NCBI GenBank assembly: GCA_032622095.1
Contig: CP136062.1
Location: 135,322,960 to 135,386,959, forward strand
DNA from: Siphonodentalium dalli
Lineage: Eukaryota; Mollusca; Scaphopoda; Gadilida; Siphonodentaliidae
DNA: 64,000 nt
Direction of reading: 5' to 3'
The translations under genes and the position numbers were made by a program. Within the stretch, counting starts at the first letter, position 1; each line of letters begins with the position of its first letter. This document shows positions 22,960-34,400 of this stretch, piece by piece. Below the pieces are notes generated by a model, which was given only the letters and a program-made list of their open reading frames with translations, was not told where the DNA came from and did no database searches.

Positions 22960-23960
22960 TGTAAAGACGAGCGGTCATTTTGTTGGCGCGATGCCAAGTG
23001 ATATGTAACTAATTTGCACGCGCCGCCCGGGAAGCACGCGCCTATTCATCGCTAGTGAGAGATAAGGAAATATGTAATGGTTTTTTAATGATATAATACG
23101 AATTGCATGAAAATGTGCATGGCAATTTTGCCAGCAGTTATTTGTTAGTGAAATTTTGCGAAATCTCTCGAACGAACACGAACTTAAATGAAGTTCAGTC
23201 GTATTTCCGTGAGTAATATAAGAAGAGCATACATCGGCGTGTGGTCTTATATGACTCGAATAGGTTCGGGATAGCTCGCCGGGATATACGAAGCCTATCT
23301 CAGCAGGGAGAATGAATTTTGCGGAGAAGCGGTTGCGAACCCCCGGAGAAGTCATAATTCAATCGGAAGACGATCGCTCATTTAGTCTATACTCAGTGTG
23401 CCATTAAAGCGAAGATCAGCAGCGAACCCGATCAAAGGAGACCAACGCACGAAATCCGCCTATAATCTTAAAAGGCGACCAATTGATTAATAAATCAGCT
23501 CGCTTAGACGGTAAACGCATCCCGCCGGTTTACGAACCTTTGATGGTCTCGATTCATTATATGAAGAGACAAAAGTGAAATCTTTCTGATGAGTAAAGTG
23601 ACGTATTTGTATTATTCATTGATCTTGCATTGGGCTAGATAATGAACTAGGCGAGAATAAAATAGCGTTAATAGTCTCCGGGGGGCTTCGGAAAATTTCT
23701 TAGGAAACCCCCCTTGACAACCCTGATGGAACTGTTGACGTCTTATCCCGATCGGTCTGTCTCTATGCCACGCCATAATGGCGCAGGTCTTTAGGGGATT
23801 GCTTGATAGTTTTCCAAAGGAGATAAAGACCAATTAATTTTCTCATTTACGACAAATAACTAACAACGTGTCCGCGGATTAGGCCCGTGTAATTAGACGA
23901 CCTATAACACGGCTCACCACGGCCGCCGTTTTCTGCCGATCTTAGTCACGTGTCCCATTA
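22960..23960. other. GC-elevated, repeat-free segment
   Basis: Noticeably richer in G+C and CpG than the rest of the window (e.g. GCGCCGCCCGGGAAGCACGC near 23021; ACGGCCGCCGTTTTCTGCCG near 23920). No member of any repeat family was identified in it. No recognisable coding exon was found; a 126-codon minus frame (22975-23355) has no family signature. It could be regulatory DNA or an unrecognised UTR/exon. Inference only. Confidence 0.25.
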
Positions 23961-24582
23961 TTACCTCCCTTTTGTTCGCGTCTGCTCGTCTTTTATCGTC
24001 TGCTCTGGTAAAGATCTTGACGTCATTAATCTTGAGAGTGCTTTTGAATTCCATAATGTGGAATTAACAATGTAAGGTATCATTTGTTTGTTAAAGTAAG
24101 CGTCGTTGATGCTTTCAAATCTTCTTAATGTAGTTGATTGAATGGCTTCGAACCTCTTCATAACAACACTCTTGGTTTATCAATGATCATTGATAGCATA
24201 TGTCTTTTTTATTATAGAAGGATTTAGGTAAAGCTCGTGATATTCTATACGTGCACGCCGCGATCTAGTATAAAGAAAGATGGTAAGCTGATTCAATCCC
24301 AAGTACGGGTTTTAGAATGGCTCATTTCAACCTCAAAATTATGCATGGTAATTTGTGAGGATGATAAGACAGATCGATAAATACACGAAATAACTACATG
24401 CAGGCTTGATATATTCTAGAAATAAACTTCCAAGGTCAAATTCATTTTCTAGATTCTTTCTCTTTTTTTTGCACAGTCTAAATGAAGTCCGCATAAATGT
24501 ACTCCACGTATTTACACATGCATCGACTTCCTTTGATCACCGAGCCGCGATGCAAATGGCGAGTAGTTATACGATAGGACAT

Positions 24583-24794
24583 GTTCACATAATAAGTTCA
24601 ACAGACCATATTGATCTCACTATCTAAACATTTCCCGCCAATGAATATGAATTCTTCTGCACTTGTATTATCATTTCATCTCGCTGTCTTCTGCTCATAT
24701 GTCATTAACATCCCTCCAAATGAATAATATACCATTCCAATGTACACTTTCATAACTTAGTGGGATAATCCATTTTGGTATAGAATGGGGTTAA
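24583..24794. mobile_element. Family C MITE (partial), TTAA right end
   Basis: Contains the degraded ATAATAAGTTCAACAG palindrome core, the ACATTTCCCGCCAATGAATA arm, ATCCCTCCAAATGAATAATA, and the right end GGTATAGAATGGGGTTAA with TTAA at 24791-24794. The left terminus is not recognisable. Confidence 0.6.
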
Positions 24795-24959
24795 TATGCG
24801 CCCATGCAAGACAATATTGCAGATACCAGTTACTCTTATGCAGTTTAATTCCATTTATTGGAACACTCATCGTCATAGAGTGACATACAGAGTGAGAAAA
24901 TTGATTCAAATAAACTAAATAGGATATTGCATGGCGCGTTGTTGGTATACATTTACATA

Positions 24960-25114
24960 TACAGTAATGTCCTAAATAATCGACTCCTTAACCACAGCAG
25001 AATTAATGAGAGCTTTCCGATGAATGGCAACAAGCCATATTTCCGACTAAATCCTGAAAAGTTACCCATAATTCTGCTGTGGTTAAGGAGTTGATTATTT
25101 AGGGCATTACTGTA
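24960..25114. mobile_element. TA-flanked MITE, family B copy 1
   Basis: 155 bp. Perfect outer inverted ends TACAGTAATG...CATTACTGTA, then AAATAATCGACTCCTTAACC and ACCACAGCAGAATTA arms. The short centre carries GAGAGCTTTCCGATGAATGG. TA plus CAGTAATG-type ends fit a Tc1/mariner-derived MITE (family knowledge; no transposase present). Copies at 54381-54597 and 61631-61790. Confidence 0.8.
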
Positions 25115-25329
25115 GGTATAGAGTATTTGAACATAAGGTATGTACATGAATGTTTATATAATTTGGATATGAGTATGAAAACAGATAGTCATTGAATGTG
25201 TTGTTAGTTTGAAATGGTGGAGGGTCAGATCAAAAACAGATAGTGTTGGGTGTAATGAATGCAACAAAGTCCCACTCAAATGGCGTGAAACTATAGCTGA
25301 AACATTCGTGTTCTACACTGTTCGCACTA

Positions 25330-25739
25330 TTAACCCTTTACTCAACAGAAGGGCCCTGTGCCAATGCATTCTCTTATATATGCAAGTCGACCATAGGTCG
25401 CCTCGCATATATAAGAGAATGCATTGGCTTAACACATTAAAAATTATAAAATTGTTAAAGAATGTAAGAAAAAATGGTAAAAAGTGTTAAAAAAAGATTT
25501 TTTTTAGGCCAATGCATTCTCTTATATATGCGAGGCGACCTATGGTCGACTCGCATATATAAGAGAATGCATTGGCACAGGGCATAACTGTAACTATCAC
25601 AATGTGGTCAAGGGGCCGGTTCCAATGATATCCATATTTGTATGGTTTTATTGAGACAGACCCAAGATAATTTAGGCTGTTGAAGCTTTATTTGGCCGGT
25701 TTTGGCCGGTTTTGGCCGGTTTGTTGGGTAAAGGGTTAA
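25330..25739. mobile_element. TTAA-flanked palindromic MITE, family A copy 3
   Basis: Inverted relative to copies 1 and 2, with TTAA at both ends (25330 and 25736-25739). Palindromes at 25359-25428 and 25508-25577 differ from the other copies by a single base. The far part carries TTTGGCCGGT three times in tandem (25691-25720), against two in copy 1, so this 10-bp unit varies in number. Confidence 0.85.
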
Positions 25740-25858
25740 GCTGGAGACGGTTTGTTTTCCGTGCAAAGGGTATGGATATATATACTCTTATTCGTGCATC
25801 TACTTGCAAGTTTGTGTACCAGGTTGAGTTGTTTCTGCTTGCGTTGGTGCGGTTTTAG

Positions 25859-26221
25859 TTAAAGTGATGTGAAACACTCCGCTAGGGTGATCAAATAGAA
25901 ATTTAGAATAATCTTGCTCAAAGTAATCATTTGTTACGAATATTAATCCAAATTGACGATACACACCGTCATTCTTATATATTAATTAAATGCAATGACT
26001 CTCGATGACGAAATTATTTGTGTTGTCGCCGATAGTTGCGTCCCGAATCGAGATGTAAATATTTACAATTTGGCGTAGTTCAGACGATGTTTTCTATGGA
26101 GTGGTATGGTCGATTTCTTTGAAATTTTCAGCGATGTTAGTAGAATGCTACATTCCCCAGGTTGGCCTGAGCACTAACTTATCAGATTCACACACTCGAC
26201 AAAGTCCATAATATGTCTTTA
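25859..26221 (+). repeat. ~375-bp dispersed repeat M, copy 2
   Basis: Same order and orientation as 15538-15917: AAGTGATGTGAAACACTCC, GTCCCGAATCGAGATGTAAA, TAGAATGCTACATTCCC, GTCCATAATATGTCTTTA. Small deletions (e.g. ACATGTAG is missing before TAGAATGC) separate the copies. Confidence 0.75.
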
Positions 26222-26638
26222 GACTAACGCCCTGCGTGGGCGGTCTTTCCAACAGATCTGCCAATAAAAATTGAAACGCCGTGATATGTTCTATATGTTC
26301 TGTAACAGCAATACATCCCGATAAAATTCATCAAAAGCCGTGTGAAGAGGACGTGACGTGGTTTCACCCCTCCCTTCCAAACTTTGGCCAAAATTTTCAA
26401 CAGTTGGAAATTTCATACCTGACATGACGTTAGTTGGAAATTTCCGATCAAAAGAAGGTTGAATATGTTCCAACCCAGGGCTGCGAATGCAATTTCACGA
26501 CTATGATATTTCGGTGTGTTTTAAGCGGCGCGGGTGGAATTACCAACACCAATGTGGACATCCCTCTCCGACAGACACCAATTATTTTGAAAATGCATGG
26601 TCAAATACATGAACATATCAAGATTAAATACGACATTT

Positions 26639-26712
26639 GACAGTTGAATGCCTCATAGTTTTGTTCGATTTTGTTACATCACGGTACTGTTCAGGCGGTC
26701 AAAATATAAATG
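26639..26712. repeat. 74-bp direct repeat X, left copy
   Basis: GATTTTGTTACATCACGGTA and TCAAAATATAAAT landmarks match 27401-27473 (GATTTTGTTATATCACGGTA, TCGAAATATAAAT). In both places X is followed by family C-type text or by the family H insertion, so an X-C segment was duplicated and family H landed at the junction of one copy. Confidence 0.7.
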
Positions 26713-26714
26713 GG

Positions 26715-27321
26715 TTAAAGGTACCGATGTCCTTCGCGATGGGTATTGCTGTTTTTTTTTAAAGTTACATCTGTTAAAACCGCCATAAACAGAAAGATTA
26801 TTAAAATATAGGCACATTTTGTTCTTATATGTATACCAATCATATACAAATATCGCATAAATCGCATGTTATTTTCAAAATCGTACGCCTTGTTATTAAA
26901 TACAATAATACCTTGTAAATATATATGATACAGTATAATGCGTATATTGTGCGATATATATGCAAAACACTCAACACCAGGGAGACCATAATAATGAACT
27001 TTATAGTTAAAATTAACACCATATTGTTTGCAACATACCGATATAGCGCTCGCTATATAATCCTCGCGACTCAACATTTCGGTGTTGAATTGCTCCTGTG
27101 AATCACTCTCCCACTCTCGGTGTTGAGTGTTTTACTTATCGCACACTCTTTAGGTGTTGTATATAAACAAATACTCGGATCACACAAAGTGTGTTTTTGT
27201 GGGTAATATCGCATTCATGCTATCATTATACTATACTATTAGTATATTCTTGAGGAAATTCATAATTGGTAACTTTAATTTCTAAATTATAACCTACAAC
27301 CGAGGTCATCTGTACCTTTAA
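26715..27321. mobile_element. TTAA-flanked MITE, family H copy 2
   Basis: TTAA at 26715-26718 and 27318-27321. Termini TTAAAGGTACCGATGTCC and its imperfect complement. Internal AACCGCCATAAACAGAAAGA, CAAAACACTCAACACC, GAATCACTCTC and CACACAAAGTGTGTTTTTG match 50184-50696. No coding content. Confidence 0.75.
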
Positions 27322-27722
27322 CCCTTTCTGTACAAAATGGTTTCTCCCACGCAGTTATAACGAATATATTGGAAGGGTTTCTAAGATTAAATAATGCACT
27401 AAACAGTTAAAGCCTCATTGTTTTGCTTGATTTTGTTATATCACGGTACTGCTCAGGGGGTCGAAATATAAATAACCCTTTCTATACTAAATGGATTCTC
27501 CCATGCAGTCATAAAGTATACACTGGAAGGGTATATTATTCATTTTGAGGGATGTTCATGCAGGAAATATGAGAAGACGACAGACAATATGAAGTGTAGC
27601 AGGGGTCCTATTAATTTGTGTGATTTTTTCAGATAATAAGTTCCACAAACAACCTAGTGTCGTGTGTTGAACTTATAATCTGAACATTTCCTAATGAATA
27701 ACTACTCGTCAATGTATGTTCT
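27318..27722. mobile_element. Family C MITE: end fragment, X copy and longer copy
   Basis: A C-type end (TTAACCCTTTCTGTACAAAA) at 27318 runs ~85 bp. X then repeats at 27401-27473, and a longer family C copy occupies 27472-27722 (AACCCTTTCTATACTAAATG, GGATTCTCCCATGCAGT, central TCAGATAATAAGTTC...GAACTTATAATCTGA). Orientation is opposite to the 49206-49470 copy. Confidence 0.65.
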
Positions 27723-28325
27723 TGTCTGTAGTATATAAAACATTAATATGAGAGATACTCGTATGTGGACTTTATGTGGGATAGAAAGGCGTATTTAAGG
27801 CGTGATTGTGCTTAAGTTTCCAAATATCGTCGAGAAAATGGCAGTGGTACTGATTAAAACCTGACATCTCAGCTATTATGTTAACACTAAGAACTGACCA
27901 TATACCAAAATGAAGTTCTCAGTGGTGTAACGACAATCGATTAGTAATGGCAGAAGTTGGCTCCTGGAAGTCTGAGATTTGGCATTGGTACGATTTCACC
28001 AATAATATAATGTCTTCTGTGGAGTAATGTTCACATACTTCAATTCCATTTTAACAAATTCAAGAAAACCGGACCGGATTGTTCATTTAATTGGTGACCA
28101 AAGTGGATAGTTTTATCTTGAAAAGTTGGCGCGCAACTTTGACCCTTCACCTGTGACAATTACAGAAAGCAAACTGGATAAAGAATAGCAGATGCCGTAA
28201 CAGTCCAAGTCGACTTTAGATATATCAAGATCGTCACTATTCGTCCTCGTCGTTGTCGTCGTCAATATTATCACCGTCGTCGCTGCCATAATCACCATCA
28301 TCGTCGTTGTTGGTATTAATACTGT
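27723..28325. other. Unassigned sequence with a degenerate trinucleotide run
   Basis: 28230-28312 is a decayed CGT/ATC trinucleotide tract, which produces a poly-Thr-like minus frame. Nothing else recognised. Confidence 0.35.
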
Positions 28326-28327
28326 GA

Positions 28328-28508
28328 TTTCAGGGACATTATACAGTTGTCGCCCGCTGTCGATGTGCAGCTCCGATGGAGACATTCCGTTCTCGAGCGG
28401 GTGACAAATCTCGATGTCTCCCGAGAAAAAGGGCAACAACTGTTTTGTTATCCGATTATACCACAGGAAAAAATCCTTGCCATCCACACGCACGATGTTG
28501 CACTGAGT
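28328..28508 (-). other. Possible coding exon, unassigned
   Basis: On the minus strand, ACTCAG precedes TGC (candidate acceptor near 28503). The frame then reads NIVRVDGKDFFLWYNR and later FSGDIEICHPLENGMSP and SELHIDSGRQLYNVPEIT. Composition is balanced and unlike the AT-driven frames elsewhere, and codons are moderately GC-rich. The open frame continues into a low-complexity Thr tract, so the true end would be a donor near 28327; only a weak GTATTA is there. No family is recognised, so this may be a genuine exon of an unknown gene or chance. Confidence 0.3.
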
Positions 28509-28519
28509 CACGAGTGCTA

Positions 28520-29120
28520 TTTTTCCCGATTATGTATATTTTCAGTAACTACTTATCGTCCTATAGGATTTCTGTTCCATAAACGATAGTCAAGCCGTTA
28601 AGCGTTTGATAATCAGTGTTAATTTACGATCATTTTGGTGGTAAAATCGTCAATATCGGTCCATGCAATGTAAACCAATAAGCCATAATGTATGTTATCG
28701 CCTTCTGCAATGTGGCATATTCAATATTCGCGACAAACGTATGCATTACGTTGTCCACCAGCAAACATTTATAACCAACCAACCTCAAGGGATCCACTCT
28801 TTCAATCTTGCACCATAATGTCGACATGAATCACCGAGATGTTTCGAAGTAAAAAAGGACATGATAACGCTTGTCCGATAAAAGTATCAACTTAAAAGTT
28901 CGAATATTAGTTTTCACTAAATATATGCAAATTAGCAAACACTGGTGTGCTTTGCGAATCCGTGGGGTATATAAGATCTATGATTTTAGTACATCGTAGT
29001 TTTGTCAAATAGATGAGTTACTGCAGTGTGTGTTTGGAGATATTCTTGCAATGTAACATCAGGCGGGCGACAAAAACAATGTCTCCCGGCTCAGCGGGCG
29101 ACAGTGTGATTTGTCGCCCG
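28520..29120. other. Unassigned sequence
   Basis: Nothing recognised except two short GGCGACA-type words near 29066-29110. Confidence 0.35.
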
Positions 29121-29122
29121 GC

Positions 29123-29345
29123 TCAGGACATGGGTCGAAAATAGGGACTCTTTGCCTTCGTGGGCCGTGTGGGGGGGGGGAACCTCAGAGTTTCCAACTG
29201 CACTCCTTGAACATGCAGACCCAAGTCTTCAAGTCGGGGAATTTCTATCTGCACCCCTTTGGTTGACATTTTCCAACCGGTATATACCTCAGACTTCACA
29301 ACTGTTGGAAATTTCCAGACTGCACCCCATAATAACCATTTTAGT
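29123..29345. repeat. Degenerate GGAAATTTCCAAC-type repeat cluster
   Basis: Several units of the kind GTTGGAAATTTCCAGACTGC, spaced about 65-75 bp, carry self-complementary GGAAATTTCC cores. Similar text recurs at 26390-26450, 29805-29825, 32235-32265 and 60350-60620. On the minus strand it yields recurring GVQLE-like peptides, which I take as a by-product of the repeat rather than a protein. Confidence 0.5.
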
Positions 29346-29824
29346 TCGAAAAAGTTCACAGAAAATAAGAACAAAATGGGCCTACATGCAGTTGGTAAAT
29401 ACTGGTGTGAAAATCAAGTTATTGGAATAATTTGAACACAATTCCAAATGCTGTAGTGCCAGGCACGGCCCTAATTCTGGACAACAGTGTTGAACATTTT
29501 CACCAAATTGAGACCAAATCAGATGTCGTTACTTCCATGTAATACGGATCGTTGCCGTGGACTGAGCATGTCGTGGACGCACTCTTAAGGGTGTGTGAAG
29601 TCTTGCGTCACGGATGACTGTGATCACAACATGATCACTGGTATAGTACTCTGATAATGGGCAATTCACTACGAGTTCTGTCTGATTAGGACAGGTAAAA
29701 AAAAATAATCCACTATCTGCAGACCAAAGCTATCTATGTCGCACAACTAGAACGTGCCTATATATGGTATCCTTGGGGTGGGGTGGGGGGGGTCCACATG
29801 TGAATTTCCAGCTGCACACACCTC

Positions 29825-30402
29825 ACCCCCTATACGTGGCATCGCCAAACCCGAGGGTATCGCCAAACCCGAGAAAATGGGAAAGTCATTTTCACGTATA
29901 AGATATGGGGATATGTTTGTTTCTCATCGTAAAAAAAGACAACGAACAACGTATGTGTATGTCCACATGAAGCAGAAGTATTTATCCACCCGCTGTCAAT
30001 CAGTTTTCACAGATCAAACCATTTAATATTTTTTGGCGAATTTTTTCAATAGTGTTTTTGCTTTTGCTCACTCAAATTTTCGAGAACATCCACCAACTAG
30101 TATAGTTCCTGGACTTCCACGTTGCCAAAAACTAATGCCGGTATATAGTTGAATCTGTCAATGAAGCATAGGATTGAACAGAATTTAAAAATTCAGTGTC
30201 GTTCTCAATATGCGTGCGATATGGAGGGACCACTGTCGGCCCAGAAGGATGTTAACGTCGCAGACGAAGATGTCACCAAACGCCGATCTTCTGTGCAGTA
30301 AATATGCGTAGTACTTAAGTTCTGATGAGTTTTCGAGTGTTTTTATGTGTATCTGAGACTGATCAATTGGACTGCGAATGCCATCTGAAATATGAATCCA
30401 TT
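29825..30402. repeat. Left arm of large inverted repeat
   Basis: Matches 31489-32060 in reverse complement with few differences, from CGCCAAACCCGAGGGTATCG at the outer side to CTGAAATATGAATCCAT at the inner side. Outer landmarks include a doubled ATCGCCAAACCCGAG. Arm length is ~575 bp and the spacer ~1.09 kb. The similarity stops sharply at the inner side. Confidence 0.85.
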
Positions 30403-30786
30403 TATTATTACCAATAGCAGTAAGTATGTTGTATATATAGTATGTATATACCCACATGGTAAATCGATAACCTACGGACCATTCTGGGTTCCTACATGTA
30501 ACTGTTAATTGCTTTATGTCGTTACTTTCAATGGTGTATTGGCAATCGAATTGTGTATACGTTACACCACTTATATTCGAATGCCAGCCACTCCGGCCCC
30601 GATGCACCAAAACCCCACCCATGCAACCAACGCGCAATTACGAACGAATACCACAGTCTGACGCACCAACCAACACCAACGTACGTCCATGCAGCGAAAT
30701 ACACGAGGGAAAAGCAACATGCACACACCATATACCCCACCACAACAAACCAAACCCACAACACGCACCCATCCCCATGTGCCACG

Positions 30787-30839
<53 letters not shown>

Positions 30840-31488
30840 TGTGTACTAATATTTAGACTGTGCCATACGGAACACGTCCGGCGATAGGAGAATAAACGCT
30901 GAGTCTGATTTTGTTTATACATGCATGGTGTTGTAGCTTGGTACGCTGACTACATGTGCTACATAGACACAATAAAGAGGTGACAGGCCACAGATAAGAA
31001 GGCACACAAGTGTGCCACACATAATACATTGTGATCATATGTGTACGGATGTTTAGGGTTAAAATAGAATCGTTACAATATTATCTGATGACTCTTAAAT
31101 AAGCCAGAATTGTATAATTTGTAGCTATACGATATATGTATATTCGATAAGATGATTCGGTTTCATTGTCGCGTAACGGTCTACTCGAATTGGAACGAGT
31201 CATAAAGTCTGTAAATTAAACATGGTTATAACAAATCGTTGATACGTCGTAGCGTTTCGTCCTGCATGTGTGGTCTATATACAAACTCCAAGCATGTTAA
31301 TACTAAACGAATATCCGGTTAGCTGCATGCATACGAACGACAGCATTCACGTGCATGTGGTCAAGGCATCGCGTTATCATTCATTCACCTTTGTGATATC
31401 GCAAATCTGAATGCTGAGATGGATGTTCAATTAATTTCAATTGAAATACATTCGTAATATATATGTACACAATATTTCGAATATGTTA
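30403..31488. other. Spacer between the inverted arms, with (TA)n
   Basis: Contains a ~46-bp (TA)n tract (30788-30835) in an A/C-rich context. No gene recognised; a minus frame entering from the left arm (30185-30637) has no family signature. Confidence 0.5.
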
Positions 31489-32060
31489 TGGATTCATATT
31501 TCAGATGACATTCGCAGTCCAATTGATCAGTCTCAGATTCACATAAAAACACTCGAAAACTCATCAGAACTCCTTAAATACTACGCATATTTACTGCACA
31601 GAAGATCGGCGACGTTAACATCTTTCTGGGCCGACAGTGGTCCCTCCATATCGCACGCATATTGAGAACGACACTGAATTTTTAAATTCTGTTCAATCCT
31701 ATGCTTCATTGACAGATTCAACTATATACCGGCATTTGTTTTTGGCAGCGTGGAAGTCCAGGAACTATACTATAGTGGGTGGATGTTCTCGAAAATTTGA
31801 GTGAGCAAAAGCAAAAACACTATTGAAAAAATTCGCCAAACAATATTAAATGGTTTGATCTGGGAAAACTGATTGACAGCGGGTGGACAAATACTCCTGC
31901 TTCACATGGACATACACACACGTTGTTCGTTGTCTGTTTTACGATGAGAAACAAACATATCCCCATCATATATATACGTGAAATTGACTTTCCCATTTTC
32001 TCGGGTTTGGCGATACCCTCGGGTTTGGCGATACCACGTACACGGGGGTGCACCTCCTTG
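31489..32060. repeat. Right arm of large inverted repeat
   Basis: Reverse complement of 29825-30402. Small indels (e.g. ACTCCTTAAATACTACG against ACTTAAATACTACG in the reversed left arm) show the arms have diverged slightly and independently. A short frame in this arm and its mirror both contain HIKTLENSSEL, i.e. the same DNA, not evidence of coding. Confidence 0.85.
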
Positions 32061-33360
32061 AATCAGACCAGTACCACGAAGCTTGTATAATTCCAGTTGC
32101 ACACCTTCCATTGATCCATTTAGCTTTTGCTGCATCGGGGCAGGACCAGAACCATGGTCGGCCCGGTGTGAGAATTTTGAAATATGAACATGAACATCGC
32201 AAAATCATAGCATCTAGATTGGACTCAATCTTTCCAAGTGATGGAAATTTCCAACCTGACACCCCCTCTAATATCGACGAACTGTACACGAGCATTGGCC
32301 ATTGATAAAGAAACACGACGCGATATTTCAGAAAGCGTTGACTCCGTATCAAAAACTGTGTCACCCTGCGATTCCTTGCTTCTGGTTGCGAACAGATTGT
32401 CTGATTTCGTATTCAGATATATACAAAGTGGTCCCACATCTTTACTCGACCATGTACCATCTGACCACCTTCGCGAACCATCTGATGCCATGAGATAGTT
32501 TAATAGATATGTAGGTTGAACTGACAAAGAATAAGCAGATACCCCGAGTAATGATTAATCATATCATTGCCTGTCGCAAGGCCTCGGTGTTGACATGAAT
32601 TTTAACGGATGTGATTTTTGCTCACACGAAATATTACCGTTTTCTTTCTGTGTGCATTTCTGTATCTACCCGTTTACACGTGTGTGTATGTAGAATTGTA
32701 CACAGATCTACACCAATGTAAACACACCCTAAGATTAAGAATATTTACCTCCTTTGTGGGGATTCACAACAACCCGTATCTCCTCGTCCTTGCATATATC
32801 ATATCATGTATTTCCGCAAAGCTCGTTCGGCACGTTCTCGCTATATTCACAACACAATAATTGTTTCGTGAATATGTTCGTTGAATTAAAGTCCATGTTA
32901 AGTAATAAGGACGATATTATGAATTTATACCGCATTAGTTTTTACATTCGCGCACTACTATTTTTCCATCAGTATCTAAAACGCTATCTCTTTCGGCCAT
33001 GACACTACATCCAACAACAACAGGAACAACGACGACGACGACAAACATTAGTGCTACCCAAACTGGTTTAAAAGATAAATTTCCTGTTTAATACAAGCGA
33101 TGAGATACGCCATCTCAAATTTGAAACCGATGGGTGTGCGAACAATAGTACTGTGCGAGTGTATATATGGGCACGGTAGCCCAAATCGAGGATGTAGCTA
33201 GCCCAAGTTCCATTCGACGTAAACCAGCTTGTGATATATATTTGTCCCCTCAATCATTTTAAGCCTTCTTTGGCATCGTTGTTCCTCTTGGGTCATAACA
33301 ATTAAGCCGTATCCCGATGTTCTAAATTGTTCGACAACAGGAAACAATTATTTCGTATTT
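32061..33360. other. Unassigned sequence
   Basis: One GGAAATTTCCAACCTGACAC unit at about 32240 and short trinucleotide text near 33015-33050 (CAACAACAACAGG, GACGACGACG). No gene recognised. Confidence 0.35.
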
Positions 33361-33364
33361 GCCC

Positions 33365-34400
33365 GCAAAAAGTGGCGTCGCTAAATATAGAAAAGAGGAG
33401 TTGCAAGGGTAATAAAATTATCGTAACCCTTTGCAAAATTGATATTGTTCTGGAAAAAATGTCGTCGCTATACAGAGAAGACAGGTTTTACAAGGGTAAT
33501 AACAATATCTTATCCCACTCGTAAAATTTATATTACCCTGCAAAAAATGTCGTCGCTATATAAAGAACATAGGTTTTACAAGGGTAATAACAATCTCGTA
33601 TCCCCCTTATAAAATTGATATTACCCGGCAAAATATGTCGTAGCTATTTTGGGAAAACAGATTTTACCAGTTTAATAACAAACTCGTACCCCTTTGTAAA
33701 ATTGATATTTCCCTTCAAAAAATGGCGCCGTATAGAGAATGCAGGTTTTACAAGGGTAATAACAATCTCGTTACCCCTTGTAAAATTGATATTACCATGC
33801 AAAAATTTCGTCGATATATAGAGAAGATAGGTTTTACAAGGTTAATAACAATCTCGTACCCCCCCCCCTTGTAAAATTGATATCACCACGCATAAATTTC
33901 GTCGCTATATAGAGAAGACAGGTTTTACATGGGTAATATAAATCTTGTATCCCCTTGTAAAATTGATATTACCGTGGGGAAAAATGTCGCTTTATAGAAA
34001 AGACAGGTTTTCCAAGGGTAATAACAATCTGTTATCCCCCTTGTAAAATTTATATTACCATGCAACAAATGTCGTCGCTATACAGAGAAATAACAATCTC
34101 GTATCCCCCCTTGTAAAATTGATATTACCCTGCAAAAATATGTCGCTATATAGAGAAGACATGTTTTACAAGGTAATATAACAATTGGGTATCCACATTG
34201 TAAAACTGATATTACCCTGCAAAAAATGTCGTCCCTATATAGAGACGACCTGTTTTAAAAGGGTAATAACAATCTGGTATCCCCCTTGTAAAATTGATAT
34301 TACCCTGCAAGAAGTGTCGTCCTAAATAGAGAAGACAGGTTTTAAATGGGTAATAACAATATCGTATCCCCCTAGTAAAATTGATATTACTCTTCAAAAA
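33365..34400. repeat. ~86-bp hairpin satellite, about 12 units
   Basis: ATGTCGTCGCTATATAGAGA-type starts occur near 33374, 33461, 33547, 33635, 33720, 33805, 33895, 33985, 34070, 34140, 34225 and 34315. Each unit contains TTTTACAAGGGTAATAAC and, ~20 bp on, CCCTTGTAAAATTGATATTACC, so every unit can fold into a hairpin (TTTTACAAGGG with CCCTTGTAAAA). Units are 70-90 bp, one is truncated, and divergence is moderate. Confidence 0.9.

Noticed and set aside
15538..26221. Repeat M copies as LTRs of a 10.7-kb retroelement
   Set aside because: Direct orientation fits, but there is no gag/pol, primer-binding site or polypurine tract, and unrelated MITEs and unique sequence fill the interval.
29123..29374. 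GVQLE-repeat protein from the minus strand
   Set aside because: The peptide repeats because the DNA repeats (GGAAATTTCC units). Similar text recurs across the window in different frames.
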